Positions 1 to 11,215 of a stretch of DNA of 64,000 bases are shown one piece after another. The translations under genes were made by a program, and so were the position numbers. Source of the stretch: Strigamia acuminata (taxonomy: Eukaryota; Arthropoda; Chilopoda; Geophilomorpha; Linotaeniidae); NCBI GenBank assembly GCA_949358305.1, contig OX442318.1:5318501-5382500 (forward strand). The letters are read 5' to 3'. Within the stretch, counting starts at the first letter, position 1. Every line of letters starts with the position of its first letter. The notes under the pieces were generated by a model. The model was given only the letters and a program-made list of their open reading frames with translations. It did no database searches and had not been told where the DNA came from.

Positions 1-1
1 A

Positions 2-3000
2 CCGCCACCAGTCAAAGAAATGGGTAGTGACATAGCTAACGCCCAGATCCAAGACAGGGCCAACAACGCTTTGCAGGTAATTACCGCAAACGCTGAGGCT
101 GAGGCGGAAGAACCAAACCTACTGCTTGAAGAATTACCTCAAGTAGTCGAAGACACAGAAGAATTTCGTGTTTTCATGTGCAACGTGGCGGTCGAATATA
201 CCAGCCGCCTATGTATGCTGCCCATGACAATAGAACGCGAAAAAATTATGGGACTGCTAGACTCGGGAGCAGATCGCTCGTTCGTTTCCGAAGACATAGT
301 AGCATCATTGGGTCTCACCGATAAGATAAAAGGCGTTAATAAAAATGTACGTCTAAAAACCGCCAACGGAATGGCGCGTCCAAAAGGAGTTATATTATTG
401 ACCATGGAGTGGCTCGGAGGGGTAGAACAGCACCCTTTCCTGGTCCTGCCCACGTGCGACAGAATTTTTCTGTTGGGCTTAGACCTCATGGCGTCAATGG
501 AAATACAACCAAATCCAATAACGAAATCTTGGAATTATATCAGAAATGATAGAGAAAGACCCGCAATTGTCGTGCCACCAGCTCTTATCAAAGAAGCGGC
601 CGACAAGACACAGTGGGAGAAAGGCCTAAAGAAATTCGTCCAAGACTACGATTTTAAAGCATTCGTAACAGAATTGCAACGGGACAATGTAGTGGAAACG
701 CTTGTCGCCGACGCCGCTTTAGAATTAAACGAAGCGGCAGCCCTACGAAGGGTCCTACTTAAATATGAGGGGATCCTGTCGAAAAAACCGGGCCGAACGA
801 ATAGGGCTATTCACGAAATTAAATTGACGGATAATAAACCTATACGAGTTGCGTATAAGGGAATGAACCCGCAAAAACGTGAAATAGTACAAAAAATGTG
901 CCAAGAAATGCTAGACAGTGGCATTGTCTCCGAGGCCCAGGGAGAATACGCGACGCGAGTTGTGCTCGTGATGCGCCCGGGCTCGGACCCACGCCTATGC
1001 ATTGATTACCGCCCATTAAACGCGGTGACAGAGATAGATCCCATACAGATGCCGTCTATCGAATCCATTTTGAGAGAGCTTAGCCCCTTTTCTTGGGTTA
1101 CGACGATGGATCTGTCGAAGGGATACTGGCAAGTTGAGATGAGGCCAGAAGATAAGCTAAAAACAGCATTTTACTCGCCAATTGGACGGTTGATGTTCAA
1201 CGTCATGCCGTTTGGTTTAGTGAATGCTCCCAGTACCTTTCAGAGACTAATCGAAAGCGTATTGGGTGATATCCTGCATCAGTTCGTGTGGGCATACCTA
1301 GATGACATAGTTATTGCCTCTAAAACATTCGAAGAGCACATTGAGCACATCGACCAAGTGCTCACCCGGCTGGCGAAAGCTGGGTTACACGTTCATCCGG
1401 GCAAGAGCAAGTTCTGCCGAAAGGAGCTTGCCTTCCTGGGTTATCGCATTGGAGTCAACGGTTTAGCTATTGGCCCCGAAAAAATCGATACGATTAATCG
1501 TTTCCCACCACCCGAGGACGTTAAAGGTGTCCAACGGTTTATGGGAATGATAAACTTCTTCGGCAGGTTGCTACCGGGTCTAGCTGAAGTGGCAGCCCCA
1601 GTTACCGACCTCCTGAAGAATGAAAACGAATTTGTATGGTCAAATGAGTGCAACATCGCATTTAATGCGATAAAGAGGATGCTGACGGAAGTCGGCGTAA
1701 TGCCTCTACCCGACTTAAACCGGCCGTTCATATTACATACGGACGCCAGCAGAGTTGGGTTAGGAGCGGCGTTGCTCCAAACACACGTGCGCGACGGAGT
1801 CGAACAAGACCTGCCGTGCATGTTTATAAGTCGCAAACTCCAAGGCGCTGAAAAAAATTACAACGCCACAGAGTTGGAGTGTTTGGCAGTTGTGTGGGCT
1901 ATAAGGAAATTCAGAGATTATCTCGAATATACCAAATTTGTAGTCCACACAGATCATCAAGCGTTACAATGGCTGATGAAATTAAAGGAGCCAGCCGGTC
2001 GACTAGCCAGATGGCAGTTAGAACTGATGGCATGCGACTTGACCATTCAATACAAGCCCGGCAAATATAACGTCGTGGCTGACGCTCTATCAAGGGCACC
2101 AGTGTCAGATCCTATCGACGCTGACGATGATGGCGAGGATGATTCCCGCATCATTTACTGCCCGACGAGTTGTCACCGTTGGGATTTAAGGAAAATAAAT
2201 GAAATTCCCACCGCGTCTCCAGCAGATGTAAAATTCTGTGGATTCTGGACGCGGTTATACCAACCAGCTGCTGACAATTACCCAAATGCAAAGAAGGAAT
2301 TTAAGCTAGAGCGGAGAATAAATGACCCGCTTCTAAGCGCCTTCCACACTCATGTCGGCAAGCAAATGCGAAGCAATCCCCCGACAAGGGAGGAAATAAT
2401 TGTGCAACAAAAATTAGACAAAAAATGTCAGGACAGAGCTAGATTCGTACTGACAGGAAAATATCCGCCCAACTTAACCAGAAGGCAGAAGCGTCGTTAT
2501 GCACACGAATCCATAGATTACCTATTGGATGACGGCCTTTTGGTGAAACATCACCCAAATCACCAAGATGACTTGAGTGAATCGGACACCGCAGTAAAGG
2601 TAGTAATACCTGCTTCCTTAATCGGTCGCGTGCTGTGGTTGTTACACGGGCACCCGCTTGCGAGCCATGCGGGAGTAAGCAGAACACTCTATCGTGCTAC
2701 ACAGCTTTTTCACTGGACAGGGATGAAAAAAGATATTGCTCTTTTTGTCCACCAATGTCAGCGATGTCAAGCGTGCAAGCCGAGGAGTAAATCACCATTC
2801 GAAACTATTTTCTTAGGGCCTTACGCGCCTTTTGATTGTTTAAGTGTCGATGTGATGGGCCCAAAACCCGTTACGGGAAATAAAAATGCGTACATTATCG
2901 TTATAATGGACGTGGCGACTCGTTGGCCCGAGTTGTACGCCGTCGCTAGACCTTCAGCAGAAAAAATCGTTGAATGTATCTACGACGTAGCGTTACGTTA

Positions 3001-4036
3001 CGGATTTCCACGTAAAATGATATCCGACAACGGACCCCAATTTATCTCGAAAATTTGGGGTAAGTTTTGTGAGAAATTCGGGATTGTGGCGTCACATACT
3101 TCGACCTACAATCCCAGAACAAATCCCGTTGAGCGACTCAACAGGGACATTAAATATGCACTAAGCATATTCACTGACATCCACAATAGGTGGGATGAAT
3201 ACTTGAGGGAGATCGCGTTCAGCATACGAACAACAGTCTCGAGGACGAGAGATTTTTCTCCGGCCTACCTCAACTTCGCCCGAGAGCTACGAGTGCCTTG
3301 GGACCCACGAGTGGCAGAGTCGGTAAATGTGGTGGACCCTGAGAAACCACATGAGTACGTGTATAAATTGGAGCAAACCATCTCCAACACGTACAAGCAC
3401 ATGATGGCGCACATTTTTAACATGCGCGACCGCATTTTACAAGATAAAAGCGGTGGAAAATTCGTGAATTTCGAGATTAATGATTTAGTGTGGAAGGACA
3501 CACACATCCTCTCAAATGCAGCGAGAGGAATCACCGCCAGCTTGGCCGACAAAAGAGACGGTCCGTATGTGATCATCGGCAAGCATGGCGGTAACGCGTA
3601 TAAATTACGTAAGCTCGAGGACAATACCGAGCACAAATCGATCCAGGTACGAGAGTTAACTCCGTACATTCCGGAATTCCCGCAAGAAATGTGGGCCAAG
3701 GGCCAAGTCAAGTCAAAAACTGACGGCCAAATCGTCGATATGTTCGCTGGCGAGTCGGAAAAAGCACCGCCAAGTGACAACGAGGAGTATTTCGACGCCC
3801 CTTCACCACCGGTAAACGAGATAGTTGAATCCGTTCCGGATCCAATTTTGGTCGGGGGGGAAACAGGAGAAACTCCTGAAACAAACACAAAAAACACGGA
3901 TAAAAAAGAAAACAATAATGAGGAGGTACAGACACAAAAAACAACAAAAAATATCGTACCTGTCTCGACTCATCACCTGCGGCCCCGTGGAAGTAATCCG
4001 TTTATAAAAGACGGAAAGGTCGTAGGAAAGGAGTAG
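2..4036 (+). CDS. pol: Pol polyprotein (protease, RT, RNase H, integrase) of a Ty3/gypsy element, 5' partial
   Basis: This polyprotein processes itself, copies element RNA into DNA and integrates the product. The frame is open to the left edge, so the ATG at 20 is probably internal and Pol or Gag-Pol starts upstream. Counting from that ATG, the aspartic protease motif DSGA is at about residue 81. Reverse transcriptase follows, with the catalytic YLDD near 425. RNase H has TDAS near 574 and HTDHQ near 643. The integrase has an HHCC zinc finger at about 876-920 and a DDE core with D in SVDVMG (~943), D in SDNGPQF (~1003) and E in PVERLNRD (~1038). A GPY/F-type module (DGPYVI) lies near 1180, and the tail is acidic and Lys/Thr-rich. 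Domain order (integrase last) places it in Ty3/gypsy rather than Copia. There is no internal stop or frameshift. The next gene begins about 480 bases downstream. Confidence 0.93.
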   Translation, partial: PPPVKEMGSDIANAQIQDRANNALQVITANAEAEAEEPNLLLEELPQVVEDTEEFRVFMCNVAVEYTSRLCMLPMTIEREKIMGLLDSGADRSFVSEDIVASLGLTDKIKGVNKNVRLKTANGMARPKGVILLTMEWLGGVEQHPFLVLPTCDRIFLLGLDLMASMEIQPNPITKSWNYIRNDRERPAIVVPPALIKEAADKTQWEKGLKKFVQDYDFKAFVTELQRDNVVETLVADAALELNEAAALRRVLLKYEGILSKKPGRTNRAIHEIKLTDNKPIRVAYKGMNPQKREIVQKMCQEMLDSGIVSEAQGEYATRVVLVMRPGSDPRLCIDYRPLNAVTEIDPIQMPSIESILRELSPFSWVTTMDLSKGYWQVEMRPEDKLKTAFYSPIGRLMFNVMPFGLVNAPSTFQRLIESVLGDILHQFVWAYLDDIVIASKTFEEHIEHIDQVLTRLAKAGLHVHPGKSKFCRKELAFLGYRIGVNGLAIGPEKIDTINRFPPPEDVKGVQRFMGMINFFGRLLPGLAEVAAPVTDLLKNENEFVWSNECNIAFNAIKRMLTEVGVMPLPDLNRPFILHTDASRVGLGAALLQTHVRDGVEQDLPCMFISRKLQGAEKNYNATELECLAVVWAIRKFRDYLEYTKFVVHTDHQALQWLMKLKEPAGRLARWQLELMACDLTIQYKPGKYNVVADALSRAPVSDPIDADDDGEDDSRIIYCPTSCHRWDLRKINEIPTASPADVKFCGFWTRLYQPAADNYPNAKKEFKLERRINDPLLSAFHTHVGKQMRSNPPTREEIIVQQKLDKKCQDRARFVLTGKYPPNLTRRQKRRYAHESIDYLLDDGLLVKHHPNHQDDLSESDTAVKVVIPASLIGRVLWLLHGHPLASHAGVSRTLYRATQLFHWTGMKKDIALFVHQCQRCQACKPRSKSPFETIFLGPYAPFDCLSVDVMGPKPVTGNKNAYIIVIMDVATRWPELYAVARPSAEKIVECIYDVALRYGFPRKMISDNGPQFISKIWGKFCEKFGIVASHTSTYNPRTNPVERLNRDIKYALSIFTDIHNRWDEYLREIAFSIRTTVSRTRDFSPAYLNFARELRVPWDPRVAESVNVVDPEKPHEYVYKLEQTISNTYKHMMAHIFNMRDRILQDKSGGKFVNFEINDLVWKDTHILSNAARGITASLADKRDGPYVIIGKHGGNAYKLRKLEDNTEHKSIQVRELTPYIPEFPQEMWAKGQVKSKTDGQIVDMFAGESEKAPPSDNEEYFDAPSPPVNEIVESVPDPILVGGETGETPETNTKNTDKKENNNEEVQTQKTTKNIVPVSTHHLRPRGSNPFIKDGKVVGKE

Positions 4037-4516
4037 AAAACGTTACGAGTCGATGGCGACGCTGAAAAACAAAAAAATTGACCGATCGACAGCGCTAGCC
4101 ATCAAAATCCGAGACTCTGAAAATTTCGCTAAGTCCAACAAAGCGGATATCGGTCGAATTCGCGTCACGAGATGGCGTGGAAACGCGGGACCCGTAGCAA
4201 AATTATCGGCACGGGTCGGATACCGCGTGCAAAAGACCCCGTAGCAGCGATCGCGCACGGGCGTAGAAACAAAGGAGCCCCGTAGCGTAACATGCGCACG
4301 GGCTGTTGCGCACAGTCATAAGCACCTGGTTCTGGAGTAAAATTACCCAGAACCCACCACGATTGCCTCGTTTTCACCCGGACTTCCGCTAAAATCAGCT
4401 GATCGTCGTCCGCACGTGATACACAGCGAGTGCATTTTTAACCAAGTTTTTGATCCATTTTACGAGAAGTTTTCAAGTTTTTTAATCGTGGTCTGACTGA
4501 ACGCGCAATCCTCACG
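4037..4516 (+). other. Untranslated spacer between pol and the third gene
   Basis: No convincing ORF is present. The stretch is GC-rich, with repeated short motifs around cccgtagc and gcgcacggg at about 4190-4310. It may serve as leader for the downstream spliced message. No promoter could be assigned. Confidence 0.4.
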
Positions 4517-7500
4517 ATGGATGAGGAAGGAGGGGACGAGGAAATGCTTGAAATACAGCATCATGACGAGAATTGGGACCCGGACATAAACGTAGTTCCA
4601 CCCGATCAGGTAGTAGTCGGCATCGCCGCACGAGATTTAGCTCCGTGCGGTCGAATTAAAGATACACTTGACTAATACTTGACATGAACGCTCTGCGTTC
4701 GAAATAGTGTATAATTATTATACTAATATCCACGATCGCGAGAGCGATTGTATTTTCTCCTATTATTTGTCTTCAAGGACGCGATAGCAGACAAACTGTC
4801 GCCTCGCTCCTTGAAGATGACTCACGACAATTGACACGAACGAGACAAAGGAAACGAGCTTTCTTTTTATATTCCAGAAATGGGAATAATTTATTGGATG
4901 GATTTTGAAAGAATTTATAGAACGTTGTTTCTATTTTTATTTGCTATTTTATTTGCGAATTTTTTCCCGATGACACTAATTTATTATAGATTCGTTTTTT
5001 AACTCGACTTTAACTCCGAATTTTTGGAGTTATTATTAGACAAATTTATTTCTTTACAAGTTAATTCACGACAAGAACATTTGTTTACATGTTCTAAAAT
5101 TGTTATTGGAGATTTTCACGAACGATTTCGCGAATTTATTGGTTTAAATACAAATTTACAGTTTAATTTTAAATTAAGCAATCCGAAGAAAAATTTCCGG
5201 ATTAATACGCTCGATTCCGTCTCGTGGTTATCATTGGACGTGAACCAGATGTGCCAAGAAGACTCTTTTCTTCCTGACAAGGACGAATCAATGAACAGGA
5301 ATAGGACTCGACGAGCGGTCGCACGTTTCAGCGACGTTCCTCGAGCCCACCCCCTATTTATCTCCGTGTTATTGGCGATTTCATTAATTATTTTGTTTCC
5401 ATCATTGCAGATGGAGCTCCGAGACACATGGGGAGCGCTCAGCCCCGCATGCATAGTGCGAGCGGGCATATATCGAGGCGTACTGCCCGATTTTCTGCGC
5501 CGCTGCTTTGGCGAAGATGCGAAGCCATACCGCCTGCGCGTATTATTTTCGCGCGCCCTCGCCAAGCGTTGGGTTAACGATTGTACACTCCTGGACGCGT
5601 TCCCGGAGTCGGTGCGAAACGTCGTCGCTGCAGAGCTCGCTCGCATCGATGACCCGAAGTCACCAATCTTCCACCCGGCCCTGTCGAGCCAATACTCCGG
5701 CAGGCCGGCGGAGGAGCATGTGTTGTTCGCGTGGCAAGCGGCCGAGACCGAGGAGGCCCGCGAAGAAGTGTATCAACACTACCGCCAGCAGCTAATCGAC
5801 ACTGCGCCGGCGGTTGCAGAGCGGATTTTGCAAGACGACGGAATGAGCACCGCCGATATACATCTGTGGTGCGAGCAGATTCGGCAGGGAGAAGTTACGC
5901 CACAGTGGCGACCGAGAATGGGGATTCTCACGTCACAAGCTGAAATGTGGCAACTCCACTATTTGGGAATTCTCGGCCCCAAATATAATTTCCCAAGGAA
6001 GCGCAAGCGCTCCAAGGGAACCGGGGGCAGCGAATCGCGCTCCCCGGGACGGTCGAAGAAACAGTGCGTCGAACAGCACTCGACCGTCAACGATGGAGCG
6101 GGAACGTCAGCGCAGCCACCGCGCGACCCCGCGAATTACACCAGACCAAGGGTGTTCGTCAACCGTCAGATGAAAGACGGTAAAGAGACTCGAGAAGTCT
6201 GGATTTCGGGTGACGAAGAGCGAGTCTCTCGTCCCCGTGTCGGCAGACATCCGCTAACTCATCGTGAGCAGCGGAAACGAGACCGCAAAGAGCGGTATTT
6301 CGCTCGCTGCGAGGCGCGAGGAATTCCCCTTCCCGAACACGCTCTCAAAGCAATCGAAGCGAAGGAAGCGAGAGAGGCACGATCGAAGTCGAGTGGCCGA
6401 TCTTCCGGGGAGCGTCGCGTCCTAGCGCCAGACACGCGGGACCTTCGCGAGATCATCACCCAGATGAAACGCAAGAAATTGTCTCGTTTCGACCCCGCGA
6501 TGCAGTTCGCTCGCAAGATGGGCGTCGTCGAGCATGGTACCGTGATTCCACACGAAGTGGCACGGTGGTTAAGCGAATATGTCAATTCGCGACCGCGTGT
6601 AGAAAACGCGCCTACGGCCGTCGTTCCACCGACGAGTACTGTAAGCCAGCTCCCGGCACTCCAAGTCACGCCGACTGGAGTGCAAGCGACGCTGCCACCG
6701 CCAACACAACAGTCTTTGACGTTGCTGTTGCCGACGCAGTCATCAACGTCGCAACCGTTGCCAGCACAGCAGTCCCTGACGCTGCCGCCGCCGACACAGC
6801 CGCTGCCGCCGCCGACGCAGCCCCCGCCGCCGCCGCCGCCGATGCCGGGTTCGAGCACTACGCCGAACTTGGCCGTCGACGACTCGGTGATGTTGCCCGT
6901 TCACCAGAGCATTGCGCGGGAATGCCATAACGCCCGATTCGGAGAATATTACCCGAGCAAGGCAAGACACGACCGCACCGCGATGTGGTATGAACAGCGT
7001 GACGAAAACGCACGGCTGGCTCGAGAAGCAGCCAATCCATCGATCGAAGAGCTCTTGGCCTTCGCATTTGTGATGGAGGACCCGAGGGCCGCCGCCGCTG
7101 CTCTGCAGGGCGCCGACGTCACTCAGCGCCATTTCATCGAGTGGGGGATTTCGATGATGCGGCACCACTCGCGCGCGTTCGCTGCAGATCCTGATCGCAG
7201 CAACCCTGTAAATCGGCGCAGTCTACAGCTGGCTTTGACGAAAATCATGGTCCAGTTATTGACCCCCTCGCTCTTTGGGGTCGGACGACAGGCGATGGCC
7301 TGTTGGTCCGTAGTAGACAGAGAGGGTGTGCAGATACCTCGCGCACTCGTTGGAGAATGGAGCGCCATTCTCCCCAACCCGGCGATGACTCGCTTCGAGC
7401 TGACCCGGGACGTGGTGAACCCCGAATGGGAGGGGTATAAGTTGCGGAGCATGGCCTTCCGCCACGCCGTTACCACGTGGGAGCCAACACCGTCAGCGCA

Positions 7501-8278
7501 GTCACACGCAATGATGGTCACGAGTGAAGAGCCGATGGAGAGCGACGCCGCCTCTTCGACTGCTTCACGTGGAGCCCCAACTCCACCTCCGCCGCCGCCA
7601 CCGATGCCACCAGCGGCGACGCCACAGACACCCGTCCTATCAAATGCGGCGGGTAAGCCTAGACGCCTGCTATGCCGGACGCCGCCAACGATGTCCGCCG
7701 CTCGCCAGAGCCTGACGCCTCCCGCAGCCCAAGAAGCGCAGGAAGAGACTGTCCAGCAGGCAGTGGTTTCGAAGAGCGCCAAGCCAGCGAAAGCGGCGAA
7801 GCCTCCGACAAACTACTATGAGAAGTTGTGTGACGAGTTCTCTCAGCTGTCGATGACGACGGCGACGCGCAAATTCATCCTCGCGCAGAGAGACAAGGGG
7901 AAATCGGTATTCGTTTGGCTACACAACCAGGTGCGCCAGACCACCGATTTGATCCTCCATCAGCGTTTGCTGAGGGCCCACCGTGCGCCTCGAACGGCCG
8001 CGGAGGCGAACGCAATCCGGCACACCAATTCCGGGTTTTCGGCGTTCATTCCGCGGGTTTGGCTGCATGAGAGGAGGCGTGCCCCGTACGAGCCAGCCGG
8101 CGGCCACGATTTGTGCTTTATTTCCGAGCACGAGGACCCCCGCGACCAGTCTTCAGCCTTGGTTGGAGATCTGGTTTTGCCGCCCGGCGCTGTGCCGCCC
8201 GGCGCTGAGCCGCCCGTCCCTGGAGTGAGTTTCGCCCAGGCGATGGATCCAGCGTCGGGTCCCAGCAAGAAGGATTGA
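4517..8278 (+). CDS. Third, apparently spliced gene of the gypsy element; unknown proline-rich protein
   Basis: I do not recognise this protein. The open frame of exon 2 extends upstream to 5024, but the ATG at 5411 directly follows a strong pyrimidine-tract AG (5401-5410). A short ORF from the ATG at 4517 carries the donor CAG/GTAGTA at 4609/4610, in phase 0. Joining 4517-4609 to 5411-8278 keeps one frame and gives about 986 residues with an acidic N-terminus. Visible in exon 2 are a folded-looking Trp/Arg-rich N-terminal region, a basic cluster (PRKRKRSKG), poly-proline tracts near 6660-6845 and 7580-7620, and a conserved-looking Tyr/Lys/Arg-rich C-terminal part. There is no CCHC knuckle, so it is unlikely to be gag. 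I see no signal peptide or membrane anchor in the spliced form, so it is not an obvious envelope, although it sits in the env position. Splicing is inferred only. Confidence 0.65.
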
Positions 8279-8300
8279 TCGCTCCGAACACCGGCGGTCA

Positions 8301-8315
8301 GAGCTGGGAGGGGGA
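8301..8315 (+). other. Polypurine tract
   Basis: A run of G and A (gagctgggaggggga) lies three bases before the proposed LTR start and 23 bases after the stop codon of the third gene. This is the expected place for plus-strand priming of the element. Confidence 0.6.
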
Positions 8316-8317
8316 CG

Positions 8318-9313
8318 TGTGGTGACCCGACTGGGGTGGGGCACGAAGAGTTTCTCTCGTGGCCTACATACGGGTAAAGAAGGGGAGTCGCACGCGCGCC
8401 TCCCTTCCCTCAGAGCATTGACATCCAGTCAATGGACGGGCGTCTGCCCTGGGGGAGTGGGGGAGATTCGTCTTCTCCACTATTGGGTGGCTTTAGTCAC
8501 CTGTCACCCCCCGCTTTGTGCAAAGGAATTCGCCTTGCACTGAGCGGAGAGAACCAACACAAAAATCAACCAAGATACACGTAAAAGCCAAACGTCCTAA
8601 AACGATCAAGCCTAAGTACAAAGACTTCAGGAGTGACCTAGGACAAGGGACTTTCAACGTGAGTACGATTGATTTGTGTTAACCTCCGCAGAGTAACCTG
8701 CGAAACAAGATTACCACACTATTTTAGCAAGCCAGCTAGAAATAGTAAACCTACTCCAATTTAGCGAGTTGTGCAGACAAACGGTCGCACAAGCCTAAAT
8801 TGCAGTAACCACGACGAGCGTTCCCGCCGCTGTGTGTATCGCCGGGAACCACCAAGCGTCCGCCGCTGTGTGATCGCCGGACACCTACAAAAAACCCTAA
8901 ACCTAGACAACAGACCAGAAGTAAGACCTTTCAGGCATTCACTCGCGCCCGACCAGCGTGAGCCCGAAGGACCGAACGAGAAACGTGAGACGAGGACGCC
9001 ATTCATTGCCACGCCGGCCCAAGACGACACCACGTTGCCACGCGGACGCCATCTTGGATCCACAGCGACAAAGGACGACCTCGACCAGTTTCCCGCCAAC
9101 TTCACACCCCTTTCCTTTTACCTTTTTATTCCCTTACATATTTTATTCCCTTTTAACTGTATATTCCCGTATAATAAATACATTTATTATATTTACCTTT
9201 TACATTGTCTTGCCGTGTTACATTATTTGGGTAACCGCTTGAGTAAAGCGGTATTGCGAGATCAGAGAGTGACTCATACCACGTATCAGCGACAGACCGA
9301 GTTGAGCGCGACA
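8318..9313 (+). repeat. 3' LTR (proposed limits)
   Basis: The segment starts TGTGGTGACC directly after the polypurine tract and is proposed to end ...GCGCGACA, giving TG/CA ends. It has no long ORF, and AATAAA occurs at about 9173, as expected for the R/U5 polyadenylation signal. The DNA becomes strongly AT-rich immediately afterwards. The limits cannot be verified without the 5' LTR. Confidence 0.55.
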
Positions 9314-9545
9314 ATGTATGTTAAATATTAACGCGAAAGTTAAATTTACTTCATATTTACTTATGATGGTTGAAGTTTCATATTTACAAAATTTAAATTC
9401 AAGTAAATATGAAGTGTAAATTTATATTTAACCTCTTAAGTAAATATAATGTTAAATTTATGTTGAATATGAACTTGAAAGTTAAATTTAATTCATATTT
9501 ACTTCAGTAAATTTATTTTTTATTTCTTTTATTTTTTTTTTAGCT
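9314..9545. repeat. AT-rich cluster of inverted and direct short repeats
   Basis: Motifs such as gttaaattta, catatttact and agtaaatatg recur in both orientations at 9330-9510. A similar motif set returns at 19800-19990. No gene is seen. Confidence 0.5.
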
Positions 9546-9639
9546 GTGTTTTTTATGTCCAAGGCTTTACGTTTGCCCGAAAGATCGAATTTAAGATTGG
9601 TGGCGCTATTTACAATTGTTGGGCAGTTTGGCTGTTCGG

Positions 9640-10025
9640 CTCTACATTTCGGACAGATGTTCGGGCGTTTAGCCAAGGACGGGTTTAGCCTACGTTTCGG
9701 ACAGATGTTCGGGCGTTTGGCCTACGTTTCGGACAGATGTTCGGGCGTACGACCGTGGCAAAAAAAAACACAAAAAACAACCCTGTTCCGCGTTAGGGCA
9801 TTTGCAATAAATAGGACGAAAGTGTCGGGGATTGAGCCCCCTAGAAGGAAGTGTCGGCGATCGGGCGCGCTTGGGCTGAAGTGTCGACGATCAGGCGCGC
9901 CTTGGCGAACGTGTTGGCAATCGGGCGCGTCTCGGCGCACCGAGGTTTTTGGCAATCGGGCGCGTCTCGGCGCACCGGGGTTTTTGGCAATCGGGCGCGT
10001 CTCGGCGCACCGAGGTTTTTGACAT
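9640..10025. repeat. GC-rich tandem repeats
   Basis: Three copies of a unit containing gtttcggacagatgttcggg lie at about 9645-9745. Further right, a 35-bp unit beginning ggcaatcgggcgcg starts at 9916, 9951 and 9986, with degenerate relatives from about 9845. The GC content contrasts with the AT-rich surroundings. Open frames here are by-products of the repeat period. Confidence 0.8.
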
Positions 10026-10339
10026 CATGCCTAAACTGACCGAGCCGTTTGGCCTTTTGGCAGCAGCACTACTTGTAGTTTGTTCAGCACCATGCAAATA
10101 ATAAAATTTTTTAAAAAAATTATAAAAAAAATTAATACTTTTTTCAAATGGGTTTTCAATTAAATACAAAATTAAGTTGTTTTCCAGTGAAAAATATTAT
10201 TTTTTTTCGACGGGGAATTGTGATTTACCGCTACCGCAATAAGCGAATATTCAGCGGCAAAGCTGTGCGCTTTTTACGTAAAAATGCTCTAACTTGGTTA
10301 GAAGCATTTATTCAACAATCGATTAAACAACTAATACAC

Positions 10340-10680
10340 AACTAACAAACAAATGTTTGCAAGAATTAAAACGTGAAATTATTTATGAGAAAGCAACGAT
10401 GTTCGAAAAAGTGCTCAAAGTCTGCTCGATTCGATTTTTTCATCAGGCTGTAACGTCGGAACAGATTTCGTCTGTTTTTTCAATCGCCGCTATTTATCAT
10501 TTGAACTGTGGAAATCACCTATCTATGTGGAAGTTGGTTAATAAAATCCCAAGATTTTATCAAATTTTCTCAACAATTTTCAGGTAAAAGGCTCAATAAA
10601 TCAAACACAGGCGATTACTTTGAATGCCCAAATTGAAGATAATTCGGACACCATGATATGCGAATTTAATAAATTTTAGT
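10340..10680 (+). other. Possible exon relics, winged-helix-like
   Basis: An open stretch at 10357-10587 (FFHQAVTSEQISSVF...) is followed by a cttttcag-like acceptor near 10583 and a short frame reading KGSINQTQAITL that ends at a TAG near 10678. The pattern weakly resembles the C-terminal winged helix of PCI-domain proteins such as eIF3 or COP9 subunits. No start or complete gene was found. It may be a fragment of a decayed gene, like its neighbours to the right. Confidence 0.2.
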
Positions 10681-11215
10681 TGGTTGCATGCTGTCGGATT
10701 TGATGATTTCATATTTTTTTTGCATAAAATGTTTTATTTCAAATTCATTTTATTAATTAAATAAACTTAAAAGTGTTATTAAACTTCATCATTGCCCTCC
10801 ATTGCCGGGGGAATGGGGGTGTTGACGATGGGACGTCGCAACAAGCAAGAAATTTCAAGGTCTTTAGTCTTCAGACTTCACGTCTCTCGCGCCGGAATTT
10901 CTCATGATTGGAGTAATCAGCGCCCGGCTGGTCGTGAACTTCACAAAACTTACGCACCGGTGGAAATTCACTATCTGCATACGGTGGTCGCGAGCCGCTA
11001 AAGGAAACGAGAATTCGCTATTTTTGAGCGTTTGCGCGCTCAAATGTGGCCAGATGTATTTCATTTGCCGGGACATGCGTCAGAATGGGAATCCGCTATT
11101 TTTAGGCCGCGTTTGAGCGCTCAAAACAGAGGGATAAAATAACAAACAAAAAAATAAAAACTGTATACTTTTCGTATTTATTGACTAACCAAATTAATTA
11201 AATTTTTATATTTAG

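Larger units (their letters stand above)
1..9313 (+). mobile_element. Ty3/gypsy LTR retroelement, 3' portion
   Basis: The order pol (2-4036), a spliced third gene (4517-8278), polypurine tract (8301-8315) and LTR-like segment (8318-9313) is that of a Metaviridae-type element. The 5' LTR, primer-binding site and gag lie left of the window. Pol has no internal stop and all catalytic motifs can be read, so the copy looks young. Base composition is richer in GC than the flanking DNA, which fits a transposed unit. The right boundary is inferred from a TG...CA pair and is uncertain by some tens of bases, because the 5' LTR is not available for comparison. Confidence 0.85.

Noticed and set aside
3265-3915. 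216-codon minus-strand frame over pol
   Set aside because: Antisense shadow of the integrase and tail coding region.
5024-5410. N-terminal extension of the third gypsy ORF from the ATG at 5024, including a hydrophobic stretch near 5350-5405
   Set aside because: AT-rich composition unlike the rest of the ORF, and a strong splice acceptor ends exactly at 5410; more likely intron. An unspliced form cannot be fully excluded.
6259-6858. Antisense Gly-rich frame over the third gypsy gene
   Set aside because: Mirror image of the polyproline codons on the coding strand.
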